From Latrodectus hesperus (lineage: Eukaryota; Arthropoda; Arachnida; Araneae; Theridiidae): a stretch of DNA of 64,000 nucleotides. Where the stretch lies: positions 50,102,458-50,166,457 of the forward strand of contig CM075853.1 of the NCBI GenBank assembly GCA_037975125.1, in the 5' to 3' direction. Of the stretch, positions 12,076 to 24,807 are shown piece after piece (the first letter of the stretch is position 1; each line of letters opens with the position of its first letter). The notes beneath the pieces were generated by a model. The model saw only the letters and a list, made by a program, of their open reading frames with translations. It was not told the DNA's origin and did not search any database. The position numbers were made by a program, and so were the translations under genes.

Positions 12076-12888
12076 TTGAAATGAGACAACATGCATTACA
12101 ATAAAACAATATTTTACATAAAGAAACACAATAATTTCTTAATCGGTTTATCTCATTAGAAACTCCTACATTAACAAATTACATATCCTAACAGATTATT
12201 AGGGGTGTCGGAATACGGAAACAATAACAATACTTAGTGGATGAATAACTATAGTTGCAGACGATAGTATTAACATCTTCACTTCAATTCATTTTCATTC
12301 TTAGTATTAGTAGACTCCAATAATTCACTTGCAATTTTTTATTCTGAGTTATTTGTTTTTTTATATTTGGCAACAATAATTTCCTACTTCATTTGGAAGG
12401 AAAAGTTGAAATTCATTTGTGGCAACGGTTATTCTATGTCAATAAGTCGGAAACCTTAAAATAAGTAAGTAGAAATAAATGATTTAATATCTGTTTTAAT
12501 CTGAGTATTTTTATGTTATAGTAACTCAAATATAATTCGTTGGATTTAATCAAAGTGATAAGTAAATATTTATATTGATTTTGTGCTCCATGTACCTATA
12601 TGAAATTGAATATTGTTTATTTTATTGTCGCAAGTTTTTTGTACATGTGTATCTTTTTTAACACCTTAATTAAGTCAATATTTTATGTATTAAAATGTTT
12701 CTAATCTGTATTCGCTATTCTCTGTTGTACTTAATAATTTGAAAATTTGTGTATGCAGGAGTTTATATTACTTATGTCTGTGTTCACCTTATTTCAATAC
12801 GATTTATAAAGTATTCTGTAAGCTAATATGTTATGAACTATCATATTTTGTTTGTTTATTATGAAATATTTTAATTTTGCAGCTAAAA
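12076..12888. promoter_or_regulatory. Divergent SGSH / RpL17 promoter interval and RpL17 5' leader intron
   Basis: This interval separates the two start codons. A splice acceptor (TTTTAATTTTGCAG, ending at 12882) lies six bases before the RpL17 ATG, so RpL17 has at least one non-coding 5' exon. A strong donor, GTAAGT at 12465-12470, is the best candidate for its end. A pyrimidine stretch near 12381-12390 (TTCCTACTTC) could be the terminal oligopyrimidine start expected for a ribosomal protein mRNA. If so, the common promoter is only about 300 bp. Donor and start site are inference. No TATA box stands out. Confidence 0.5.
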
Positions 12889-15800
12889 ATGGCTCGGTAT
12901 TCTATGGAACCAGATAATGCCACTAAATGTAAGTATTTATCAAATTTAAATTCATATCTTTTAATATTGCTTAAAGGGTTTTATTTACGTAACACTTCCT
13001 GCATCTCCTTCATATTATACATTTGTCTTATGTTATTACAAATTCCTTAGTTTTTAATATGGTATGCTTGTTTGTATTTGAATTATATTATTGGTTTGCA
13101 TATTTTATTATATTTAAATCAACATGTATGTTTTTTTTGTAACTTAGATTGTATGCAATTTTATTGTACATAATAGAAGCTCATTTATTAAATAAACTAA
13201 CAAATTAATCATGTTTTTTAGTTGGCTTCTTTCTCATCATGCTGCATTATTAACATTGAAAAGATAATCTTTTATCTTTTAATAAGTTTCCACTTGAAAT
13301 GACCAATGACCCCAAGTCTTGTAGAAATTTTTTGTCAGATTGTTTTAATGATTTGTATTCTTTTCCTAATATGTAATGAAATGTTGATGTCTGACTTTGT
13401 TGTTTCATAACTGAATCGGTATATATATGTATATATATATATACTACAGAAACATAATATTATATTTCTGGAAGTATTCAAAGATATTTTCTTTGAAATT
13501 CATTAGGCTGCTAATATGTAAATACCCCCATATCACTAAGTTATGTTAAATTATTTTTATTCATAAAAAAATTCTCTTGTGTGCTATGAACTTGCAAAAA
13601 ATTTCAAATTTAAATTTATTAAAAGTTTAAATTAATACCTATGAATACTGAAATTCAGAACATATGCATGATTCATATAAATGTTACTAAAGATTCTTGT
13701 TTTACTATGGTGCTAATAATGCAATCCAAGTGTGCTGTTATTTAAACTTGGTTACTTTTGTTGGCAAATATTATAAGATCTTTCTAAATGGTTAAGTACT
13801 TCTCCCTAAGGATTATTGTTGTGTATGGATAAAACTTATATTGCCCTGACATTTTCTGTTTTTATTTATGGTTTAAATCTAATTTATATAGCTTATATTT
13901 TGCTTATGTATAAGTAAACTGTTACTATTAACCACTGACACTCTTTATTTTTTGTTAATTTCATAAATATTTTTCAGTACAATTTAATAATTTTATCTTT
14001 TTGTAACTTGAAAAGTGCTGGGAAATTACAATAAATTTTATTTTCTCCATTTTCTAAATATATTGTGTTGCATGCTGCATAGTTTTAATTAAGATTCTGT
14101 GCTTGTGTGTAGCCTTGTACACACGATTATATTTAAATAAATATAATGTAATTATATTTATTTAAATATAATTTGTTGAAATGCACATGCATGTGTTATA
14201 AGAATGATGATAAATTCTTTGGCTGGAAGGTCTAGTTTCCGATTTAGTCTTTATATTAATAAAATTATTATAAATATTATTGTATGTAAATTCTATATAA
14301 TAATTAGAAATTCTTATTCTTTCAATATTAGTGTTATTTTAAATGTTTGACATAAGTCTTAATGAATAATTTTTATAAAGATAATTCAATTGACATCAAA
14401 TCTAAAGTAGTTTTCTTTTTTTAATATAGCTTGTAAAGCTCGTGGCTCTAACCTTAGGGTTCATTTCAAAGTGAGTATTTTTTATATCTGTATATATATC
14501 ACATTTTAATTTAAATGAACTGGGTATTTTTAATTGAACTTAAAAAAAAGTAAACTTAATTATTTAAAAATTCATGCTTTTTGTAAATTTGCCTGAGCTT
14601 TAAATTTTGTAATGTAAAATCATTTCAATCAGAAATGGAAAATTTTTTCCTAATGGTGGGCATTGGATAACTAACCCCTCGCCACAACAGTGGCAGAAGT
14701 GCTAACAACTCAACCATCGTTTGGCAGAAACAGAAATTATGTAAGTGGTGTCATAAACTGAAGGCAGAAGAATAATTCATGATTTGTCCAACAGTTTATA
14801 CCTGTGACTTGAGTGTATGAATGATTCTAAACAACGATGATGATAACTGTCAAGTTGCAAAAAAAATGAGAGGTTAGGCGTACCATTTTGGCACAGTTTT
14901 GTCTGAAACTGAACCATGCTTAAGCTTGTTTAATGTAGTTTAATATCTTATAAAACATACAAAATATAGAGCTGTAAATTTTTAACATTTATAACTAAAA
15001 AATTATTTATAAATTTAATTTGAATGGTTATAATCAAGCAAATACATTGAATTAAAATTTTCTAGTAATTTTAAATTTAAAAATTTTGCTTATTGTTACT
15101 ATTACATGGAGTTTTTCTAGAAGATAAATTCAGAGCATTTATAATTTATTGAAATGCCATATAAATCTAAGAGTATTAAGAATTTAAAAGAACATATTAA
15201 TTGAAAATGTAAATAAAAATATGAAGTTATAATGACTGCATTTTACTAGCAAATTTATGGCTGAAGGATGGCTGATGATGACAGAGAAAATAAAATCAAG
15301 CAAATATTATATTGTAGTTTTTATTGTATAAAATTACATGTTCATAATTACTATATTAAGTGTCTAATTACATCAACCTCTAAATTGCTTCACTATGTGC
15401 AATATAGTACCAAATACTGATTGTGCTCGAGCTTCAATTTTGCAATAAAGCTCTAATTTTTATTTAAAATGTCAAAATCTCAAATATTTATTATTACTTG
15501 CTACAGAAGTATTAAAATGCTAATAACTAGAATTGCATAATAAATATAAACTAAGAATCATACAATCTGCAACAAGTGATGACTAGCAATAAAGTTAAAT
15601 CTTTAATGTAAATAAAGAACATTTTTATGAAAACTCTAATTTTTAATTATCCAGGCAGTGGTACCCACCTTTAAAGAAATCAGTGTTGTGCAGTCTACCC
15701 CCATTTAATATAGACGATAAAAATAAATATAAAACAAACATTCTCATAAAAACTATATTTTCAAAATTTATCAACATTACCATATTAATCTATATATTAG

Positions 15801-18800
15801 TATATGAAATATTTTCAAACAAAATATTTAACAGAATAACTCGCTGAATCATCGGCACTTGTATAGGGAAATAATACTTGTGAGGAAAATAAATAAAACA
15901 AAAAAAATTTTAAACCCAATTTTCAAAACATTAAATCATCCATTTGAAATTAATGAATTAGACTGTAATGAAATAGAAACAAATTACTTTGTTTCAAGGG
16001 ATTCTTACAAGATTTCATGCATGCTCACATTACATCATGAAAGAAAAGTTATGTTATAGACTTCAGTCAAGTGGAATTTAAAATGTACCGAGCTTCACGG
16101 GTTCGTGTCGATTGAGAGTTGAATAAAGCAACCACTTAATGAACACAAGACTTTTATTCGTAAAAACTTCACTAGATAAACGAAATTTCCGCTGTAACAA
16201 TCACAATTATACAGCTACAATTCGTCAGATATAATAAGAAACAGCTTCTAATCACAGGTCTCAAATACTTCAGACAGAGAACAATTAGCAGTCACAACTA
16301 ATCGTATTCACTCACTGACTGTCTTCACAAAAACTGACTCTTCCATGTCGGGCTGCGGTATTTAAACCTGACTTGGCGGAGAAATCTACCAATTTCGCCA
16401 AGGTTCTGGAAGCTTCTAGGCTATCTCGAAAAATATTGGTCCTAGAGCTTAGGTGATGGATGTTTCCAGAAATATCGATTTCTCGCCAAAAATCTCGCCA
16501 ACTGTCGCCAAATCATTAGGAATTCCGCTTTTAAACTACAACACGTCTAAATACCGCAATTTTTGCCCAAAATGTGAGAATTTCCGATCTGTCTGAGATA
16601 TTTTAAGACAAATATAATCATTATTTATAAATTTGTAACAAAAATATGAAAGTTTACATCTCAAAAATGTTTGCAATATTGTTAGCTTTCAAATATTTAA
16701 AACCAAAAGAATATTTTATTAAACTGTCTTGTGATTTTATTTAGTCTTTTATTTATTAAATCAATCTGATGAATTAAAATTAGTATACTTAATATAAAAA
16801 AAATTGGTGAAAAAAGTTTTTTGATTATTTAGAAATAATAACCTATAAATTAGTCATTATACTATTATTTTGTGGAAATAAAGTTTAATAAAGCTGTTGC
16901 ATTAATTACTTTTTTAATGCACTGAATATGTATACTTTCTATGCTCCTGATGCTTAAATTTTTAAAAATTAAAATTTAGAATTCTGTTACAGAACACAAG
17001 GGAAACTGCTCAAGCAATAAAAAAGATGTCTCTCCGCCGAGCTCAGCGATATTTAAAAAATGTAATTGCTAAAAAAGAAATTGTTCCATTTCGTAGATTC
17101 AATGGTGGCATTGGAAGAAAAGCTCAGGTACTAATTATAAAATAAGTCTTGCGTGCTTAAGTTTTTTCTATTAATTTTCTTTTTATTAAATTTTAAGAAA
17201 TTCCCTTAGGTGAAACAATGGACTGCTGCTACCCAAGGTAGATGGCCCAAAAAGAGTGCTGAGTTTTTACTGCAGCTTCTAAGAAATGCTGAGAGTAATG
17301 CTGATCATAAAGGTTTAGATGTAGACAGACTTGTTATTGAACATATACAAGTTAATAGAGCTCCAAAAATGAGGAGGAGGACTTACCGTGCTCATGGTCG
17401 AATCAACCGTATGTATTAGTCAATAGATACCTTTAACTGTCATTTATTTAGCCGATGCATACTAATGTTCTTAATTTTAAAATTAACCTTTTATTATTGC
17501 TGGCATACTGATAGTGTTTTGTGCATCCATGGTACGGGCTTGAGGTGTGATCCTCATGCTGGAAACTTGCCTTCGTTTCAACAGTTCATGGGTTCGAATC
17601 CCATCTTGGGCATGGATGTTTGTAGTGGTTTGGAATCCACTTCAAACCGTAGTCCTGGTCTAATTAGCCCTCATGTACAAAAAATGACCGTTGAGCGACA
17701 AACAAACCAAACCTCATGCTGGGAAATGTCGACTCAGCTTCTCAACCATTTAGTAAATCAATAAAAATGCATACCTGGCATGTTTGGGAACTAAATTTTG
17801 TGTATGACTTACTGTCTTACCTTGACATTTTATGCTTAGCACCTCAGTGATATTGGTCATAAAAACATATGCACTGTCAACTTTAATCCCCCATATAAGT
17901 TGTCATTCCACTGACTTAAATTTTAATAATAAATCATATAATTAAGTTTCTGTGTGTCAATTTTCTCTTGTAATTCTAAATAATTTTATTTGAATTACGT
18001 CAGTTAAAAATTTAATTTAGCAAAAGAGTTAAAGAAATCTTAAAATTTAAAAATATTTTTTTATAAATATCAAAATAAGCTTTAGAATATTTGGTTTCCC
18101 TTTATCCTTCCAAGATAAAGCCAATCTTTTAACTTGATTTTATAACATTGTACTTAAATAATATCCTATAAAATATGCTTAAATTATATTTGAATTACCT
18201 ATTTAGCTACTTAACAGATAAAAAAAAAATTTAAGAATTCTCAATTACATTAAAAAATTTCTTAATTAATGTTCAGAAATTTAAGATGTAATAAGATATA
18301 ATAAAGATTTTCTCTTGTCACTTCTGTAAAGATATTAATAAAATTTTTAATTTAAAAATCAGAATTGCCAGTACGGCTAAAAATGAACATCATTTAATGT
18401 TTTCCTCTTCTCCCCTGCATTTTTCTCCTCTCCATGACATAAAAAGAAATTTTTGTAATTGTCCTAAGAACAAATACCAATGCAACCTTTTTATTAAAAA
18501 CTTTTCTTGTTGTGTAACTGAAAATTATTCTGTCAGTAACTTTCTTGTTATTGTTCCATTTTGTACTTTGACATTCCAGAATTTTTTTAAGCATTGCAGA
18601 GTTTAATTAAAAGTGTTGATGTTGAATTTGTTACTGAAATGTCCCTTGAAAAGAATTATTGATCATAATTCTGCAAATTTAAAGAACTTTTAATGTTTTT
18701 AAAGGTTTTAAAAATAATTATTAGCAAACCTTTGATGTTGATATTACACCGTAACACTTCCATTCTGAAAAGTCTTAGAGACTTCCAGGAAATAAATGTT

Positions 18801-20916
18801 TGTTGATGCCACCAATATTAAATTGTAATAGTATGTAAAATTTAGGCTTTCCTCTCCAACAATGCAAAAATAATTAAATTCTGACATGAGCTGGAAATCG
18901 ATGATATGGCTTGTTAAGAAATCTAGTGAAATTAATTCCCAAATCTTATGTACCTAGTGTTTGTTTCATCGGTGTGTGTAATGTAATCAATTACAAAATA
19001 CCAATGTAAATGTGAGTCATGTAAATTACAGGTTACCCTCCTATAACACGGTAGTTAAGTTCCTAGAAAATGCCGTGTTGTATTTGACCCAGAACTAGTA
19101 CAAAAAGGGGGGTTACGTTCCAAAAACTTATTAAAAACAAATATTTTTTTTAAATTTGATATAAACAACTTAATTTTTGTTAAATAATAAATGTATTTCC
19201 AACACAAAGTAAGAAAAATTTTTAATCTAACGCAACCCTAATTTAATGAATTTATTCGTCGTCACTGCTCAGTACAATAAACCGAGAACATTTTTTGGGT
19301 GGAACGATATCGCCTTCACTTTCAGAACTTTTTTCTCTATTTAAAGTTTTTGTATGTTTTTCCCTCAACAATTGTAAAATCTGTAATCGAACTTTGCTGA
19401 CTAGTTCTTACTTGGTCATTGTAAATTTTGCCGTATGGAGTTAAACAGTTTTGCAGCTCCCTTTTGAATTTTCGACTTCTTTCTGTGGAAGGGTCTGTTT
19501 TCAAAAAAAAATGACTCGATATTTTCCGCTAAGCACAGGCCTTCTTGTAATTCTTTTAATGTTAAATTCTTAACTGCACAATGCCTTTCCATTAGATTCA
19601 AATGGAAAGGCACGCTGAGTGCCTTTTCCATTTTTTCAATTATTGGCGCTCTGGGGTGAGCTGAATGTTTTGCGGATGTCGAAGATCCTGCGACAACTGC
19701 ACTTCTGATTTCTTTTTCATTTTTCTTGATGGTCCTGACTGTTGCTTCATTCAAATTAAGGCTTTTCCCAATGTGGGATGCTTTTTCTCCTTTCAATAAA
19801 CGATCCAAGATTTGTATCTTTGCTTCTAAAGAAATAAATTTCCTCTTGAATAGTGTTTTAACTTTGTTTGACATTGCTTGGGGCTGAAGCTTAATGTCTT
19901 AAAGATGAAAAAATTATTCTTTAACATACTGGCTAAACGTAGACTACCAACTAGCAGTGTGAGACACTTGTTTTCAGGTCACAGGGATTGAGTTAAATAA
20001 CGTAGGTAAAACCAAAAGCTCTAACATTGGAACAAAACTGTGTTATATGATGATGTTGTAGGAATTTTCCTGCAATTTACGAATCGTGTTATAGCGAAAC
20101 TGTGTAATAGGAGGGTTACCTGTATATCAAAAATTCAAAATCTAGAAATTCTAGAGTTAACAGATTCAACATTTTAAAAAAAAATATTTTTTTAGGATAT
20201 TTATAGATATTTTAAAGAATTATATATAGGATTATAAAACTCTTGCTTGAGAACAATAATATGAATTAGTAGCAATTTTAGTTTTGTTATAAAACAACTA
20301 ATCAAATTTGTTCTTGCTAGAAAAATGAATATAACAAAAGACATTTTTTGTGAATAAGTTAAATTGAAATTTTTTTACTAACTAGCTTTTTATTTCTGTT
20401 TTGGCAGCTAAGATAAGTGTCACTCAATTTCATTCAAGTAAATCTTGATTTTGATAAATTAACTATGCTCTATTGAGATTATGTAAACCTTGAAATTGAT
20501 TTGAAAATATTTTACTGTCACTAATTAAAATTTGAATGGTATATTTATGTAAATAAGTGATGTGTGGAAAAGTGAACTAGTGTGATGAAATGTTATAATC
20601 AGACTAGAAGTTTTTGCATTATTTATGTAACTTATGATTTTCTGACATTGCAAAATCTAGCTTTGATTGTAATTTTTTCTTTCAACTGTTGACAACTCTA
20701 GAAGGAGAAATATTTCTTAGATGCATGATATATAAATGCTTCAGGCTTAATCAGTATTTCTTTCTTGCAGCATATATGAGCAGTCCTTCTCATATTGAAG
20801 TAATTCTGAGTGAAAAAGAGCAAGTAGTTGCTAAACCAACAGCAGAAGAAGAGGCGCCTAAAAAGAAGTTGTCAAAGAAGAAGATGGCTCGACAAAAGCT
20901 TATGCAACGAGATTAA
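12889..20916 (+). CDS. RpL17: 60S ribosomal protein L17 (uL22)
   Basis: Large-subunit ribosomal protein that binds 23S/28S-type rRNA and lines the peptide exit tunnel. Five coding exons: 12889-12928, 14430-14470, 16993-17127, 17210-17408 and 20771-20916, with GT/AG borders. They total 561 nt, or 186 aa (human 184). The protein starts [13 protein letters not shown] and contains the family signatures [49 protein letters not shown] and [11 protein letters not shown], followed by [17 protein letters not shown] basic lysine-rich tail ends KLMQRD. No frame damage was seen. Introns are large for a ribosomal protein gene and carry repeats: a candidate solo LTR in intron 2, and a SINE plus a Tigger element in intron 4. 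The ATG at 12889 is chosen because it gives the conserved N-terminus right after a 5'UTR splice acceptor. Confidence 0.97.
14645..14735 (-). repeat. Possible decayed tRNA-like SINE head
   Basis: Within RpL17 intron 2. Short matches to the SINE head occur in the right order (GGTGGG, then ACCC, then GGCAGAAGTGCTAAC). Identity is low and the tail is not recognisable. Confidence 0.3.
16084..16530 (-). repeat. Candidate solo LTR
   Basis: A segment richer in G and C than the surrounding RpL17 intron. Read on the minus strand it has a TATA-like GGTTTAAATACC (16357-16368), a likely transcribed leader, an AATAAA-type signal followed about 60 bases later by CGGTACA, and begins or ends with TG/CA-like borders. 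This is the layout of a retrotransposon LTR. The left border (16084) is fairly clear, but I found no convincing target duplication and the right border is a guess. Confidence 0.45.
17566..17711 (+). repeat. 5'-truncated tRNA-derived SINE in RpL17 intron 4
   Basis: Same family as 2157-2342, on the plus strand. It starts inside the tRNA-like head (CTTGCCTTCG), keeps the B box GGGTTCGAATCCC, the body, and a CAAACCAAAC-like tail. It is flanked by CCTCATGCTGGAAA (17552-17565) and CCTCATGCTGGGAAA (17712-17726), a target duplication with one base difference. Open frames reading across it are not genes. Confidence 0.85.
19029..20122 (-). mobile_element. Tigger/pogo-like DNA transposon in RpL17 intron 4
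   Basis: A 1094-bp element with inverted ends beginning CAGGTTACCCTCCTATAACA (left) and CAGGTAACCCTCCTATTACA (right, complement). It is flanked by TA at 19027-19028 and 20123-20124. TA duplication and CAGG termini are standard for pogo/Tigger. The element is too short for a complete transposase of about 450 aa and carries only the DNA-binding part (19416-19874), so it is non-autonomous. Confidence 0.88.
19416..19874 (-). CDS. Tigger/pogo transposase N-terminal DNA-binding region only
   Basis: An undamaged 152-aa open frame starting [19 protein letters not shown]. Residues 10-55 form a CENP-B/psq-type helix-turn-helix ([20 protein letters not shown], then [15 protein letters not shown]). Residues 75-120 resemble the start of the second, Tc5-type DNA-binding domain ([11 protein letters not shown]). 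The DDE catalytic domain is absent. The frame ends in the element before the inverted terminus. If expressed, it could bind the element's ends without cutting, but expression is unknown. It may also simply be a decaying remnant. Confidence 0.7.
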   Translation of the reverse strand: MSNKVKTLFKRKFISLEAKIQILDRLLKGEKASHIGKSLNLNEATVRTIKKNEKEIRSAVVAGSSTSAKHSAHPRAPIIEKMEKALSVPFHLNLMERHCAVKNLTLKELQEGLCLAENIESFFFENRPFHRKKSKIQKGAAKLFNSIRQNLQ

Positions 20917-20931
20917 ATTATGAACTCTTCA

Positions 20932-20937
20932 AATAAA
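20932..20937 (+). promoter_or_regulatory. Likely RpL17 poly(A) signal
   Basis: A canonical AATAAA sits 16 bases after the RpL17 stop codon. A very short 3'UTR is normal for ribosomal protein genes. Confidence 0.75.
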
Positions 20938-23900
20938 AAAATTCCTTATCAAAATTAACTTTTCTTGACTTTTATTTGATGGGCATGAGACTATTTCACA
21001 ATTTAATAATTTTCCAAATCTTTTTATTTTCCAGGGTGCTTTTGTTCCTTTCACATCTTATTTAATTTAATTTTTTTGTCTGTCAACAATGTTATGAATT
21101 GTGCGTTCTTAATTAAAAAAGTAAATATTTAAAAGTGCTGAATAATAAGTTTTGCAAATAGTATAAAATAAAAGTAGTTCTCAATATTTATGTCAATGAC
21201 TTCATATTCATCATATTTTTCTCAAACAAAACTGATCCAAATTAATCAGTTACTAAAAAGTGCTAATTTAATCAGCACATCTATTCATAAATTAACTTTT
21301 TATTTTGTTCAGCTGAAAATTTTTTTGTTTTTTTAGATATTCAGAGTTATAATGAAGGTAATGATAAATGCTGAAGTTTTTTAAGTATAACTAAAATATA
21401 CTTAAAAGAAGGAGTTAATGTGTTACGCAAGTTTTATTTTGGAACATTCTCGTCTCTCTGTCCCCTATTCATCTCTTCCACACTGTAATTATATAAAAAC
21501 TTTTGAGAGTGCACCAATATTAATCGTGGTATTTAAAACCTAAACATAATATATTGTAACAAATATACTATATTTTTCTAAAATTATTATCTTTAAAGTG
21601 TGCAGAAATAACTTGATCTGTTTTATATAGATCAAAGTAATATGAATAGCAGTTTTGGCTTAAATTCATTCAGGTTGTAAGTTAAAGAGGTAATGGTTAG
21701 CAATATTAAAAGGGAAGTGCTATTGATCTTGACATTTTTAAAGAATTTATTAAATTAAATTTGATGTAAAAAAATTGTTTCTGCATCAGCAAGTGGTGCA
21801 CCTAGTACCAGTTATATACTGTTATATTTACTATGCAATTTTATAGTTCAATACTTAAGGTTTATGTACAAAGCAAGTTTTCAAAGCATTTTCCAATGTT
21901 AGGCAAGTTGCTATAAAAAAGTTATACAAATGGGAAAAGCTAGCAATATTTGCATTTGGGCGAACTACAGATTTTTTTCCCTCTCTTGTGTTGAGTTCTT
22001 TATCTATGAAAAGAAAGATGACTACTGTTTCAGACATGGGCTGCTTAAATTGTTTAATGCTTTGTGGCATTCAATAAACTGGGTGAAAAGTTAGGAACAT
22101 AGGCAAATTGTATTGATTTTTAAAATGTTTAGGGCAAAACTTGACTTCAACTAAAAAATTTGGAAATAAAAAAATTTTTAGCTACACAAAATAATTGAAA
22201 ATTTACATCATTCTGTTTTGTATCCATGCAAAATAAAATGTAGTTAATCAAAGTTATGGAATTGAGTATCTCTCCATGATTTAAAAATTGAATTTCTTGA
22301 TGCAAAAATCTATTATCTATATTGAAACAGATAATGTTCTTACTGTAAACCTTTGCTAATACTCATACTCGCAAGTGAAATAATTTTCCTTTTTTAGTTT
22401 TGTGAACAAACTTGAAAATTTGTGAAATGCTATAAACTATTGAGTACCTAATGTGAAAGTAAGAACAAGAATTTGCTTCTTTTCCCAAAGACTTTTCATG
22501 GTCAGCTATTTTACTATGTTAATTAAATATGAATAGCAATATTTGATAATGCTGAGTCACATTAGTTATCAATTTTTGTAGGTGTATTTCAACTGTTATA
22601 ATTGTGCCAATACATCATTCGTTATAATGAAGAGAGCATTTCGCATCTCAAAATAAGTATAAATTTAAATATTTGAGAAAATGAGGCTTTGTTTGTAGAG
22701 AGAATAGTTCATTGTCTAAAATAATAATTTCATTAATGTATTGGCATTTGATCTTGCCTTCTATGTAATAGATTTTACATGATAAGATACACGTAATGGA
22801 GTGCCTTTAATTAGCAGTTGAAATGTTTTCTCATTCAGTCTTCATCAATGACCTGGAGCTTATAAAAAAAGGCGATTTTTCAAAATTCAGCTGTGTCGAA
22901 TGAATAAAGATTGAATACATGTTGATTAACTGTTATTTTCCTATGTACAGTTAAGTCTTAGAACAAGGTATAATTGAAGATTTTATCCAGTTAAGATTAA
23001 ATCAGAAATTATACAGAATCCATTATGGAATTTGTGACTAACTAGTTAAATATGTGAATAAAAGCACTTTATTTGATTTAAGATAATAGAAATGAATTTT
23101 AAAAAAACTTGACTACTGAAGTATTTAAAATACAAACTAACTATTCTTTTACATCATAATGGGAAGCTGATTATAATCTAAGTATTGTCGGTTTTATATT
23201 TGAATTCCGGTAATTTAAAAATATGTATCGCTTTTAAGTAATTGCTAATTTTATTTTTTAAAAACTCAATTTACATGTAAATACAAAAATTTCATGTAAA
23301 AAAATTAATTCCTCGGTATTTTGGACTTTAAGTGATTTTTTAGTTTATAGAAGCTTCATTTCTAAAGGTCAATGCTTTAATTTATATATATTTAAGATCG
23401 ATTATTCAATTTTTTTGTTATTAAAAATCGTTAGAGTCGTTAAGATTTAATTAATGGGTAAAGGATAGAATTAAATAATTAAACTTGATAAAATTCTATA
23501 AATTGTTTAATTTTTTCCAATTTAGATGAATTAAAACGCTTAATTTCTTACATGGAAATAGGTATATTATAATGAAATTGATTGATTTTTCGGTTTCTAT
23601 AAACTACTAAAAATGTTAAATGAGATTGCTAAATGGAAAGAGTGCTCAGGTTTGTTCCAATGTATATAATCTAGGATTCCTCATTGGTAAAGAAAAATAG
23701 ACAAATTTTGTGCTATGTCCTCGTGAAATATTTGGTCTTTGTAAATAGCTTTTTTAAAAATGTTAGGAAGTATTAGAAATAGTAATTCTAACCATGGTAG
23801 TTATACTTTTGAAAAGTTAACTAATCTATTATAGTATATCTCTCATGAAATCATCATCGCGAGGTGCTAAAGCCAAATACGGTTTATCTATGCTTATGTC

Positions 23901-24794
23901 AAAGCATACTATTTACTTATATATGCATCTTAAATTTTTAAGAACAAATTTAGTACGTGATGTTTGCAAACTAATTGTTATAATCAGGTTCGTACAATTC
24001 CTGGAATTTGACAAATATTTTTAAGTGCAAATATTTAAAATCGTAAATTATACCTAGTATTTTTTACTTATCCTGACGCATTTATTTTTTTATTTTTTTT
24101 TTTGTTTAAAAATATTTTTTTAAATTTTTAATAAAATTGTCCGATAACCTAATAGAGTATTGGCTCTTATCACTAGATGGCGGCGCAATGATATTAGATT
24201 GTTGTATCGATATTATAATGCCACAATTACTACATCATTATCCAGTTCAGTCATGACCGTGTCTCTTGTATTTAGATATGTTTGAATTGAAGGGAGAATA
24301 ATCACCGATAAATCGCCATGTATTACACGGATGATTTTAATTGATCATTTTTTATATATGTTGTATAAAATTAATTGAATTCTAATGTTAAAATACAAAG
24401 TTTTTGGGGTAAAATACATTTTTTTTCCTTGATGAAAATTGCGTATAATTTCAGTGAATCAGTATGAATTTGTTTATTTATCAATGAAATAAAGCCTAAA
24501 ATAAATTTTTAACATGCCTGGTGGAAGTCATTTCAATGACCAATGGATTCTGGAAAAGCCATACGAAGATTAGCTTTCGCGTGTTATAGAAAGAATTTCG
24601 TACTTTTTTGTGGAAGATTTTAAATTATTACATCCAACTAAGATTTCAAGATTGTATTGAGAAGAAATTTGATCTTATTAAAGATAGAATAGATACTTTT
24701 ATTTTAATTTATTCTTATAAACAAAATTATATTCACTGAGAAGTAGTTAATTAACTACTCTCTCTTCAAGCATATTTTTAAACGTTGGTTTTCT
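20938..24794. other. AT-rich intergenic region
   Basis: About 3.9 kb with no supported gene or repeat. A 71-aa minus-strand open frame (21855-22070) and a 19-codon frame at 24515 (MPGGSHFNDQWILEKPYED) have no clear identity and I do not call them. Confidence 0.5.
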
Positions 24795-24807
24795 ATGAAC
24801 AAAAATT

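Noticed and set aside
17465..17764. 99-aa plus-strand frame
   Set aside because: Reads across the SINE in RpL17 intron 4; the conceptual product mirrors the SINE, not a protein family.
20582..20645. Box C/D snoRNA in RpL17 intron 4 (GTGATGA ... CTGA)
   Set aside because: C and D boxes are at plausible spacing and vertebrate RPL17 hosts a snoRNA, but no terminal stem pairs next to the boxes and I could not match a guide to rRNA. A search with snoRNA models would decide.
24515..24574. 19-codon frame MPGGSHFNDQW...
   Set aside because: Start context is fair and the beginning recalls short leaders of BED-type hAT proteins, but it stops at once and nothing follows in any frame.
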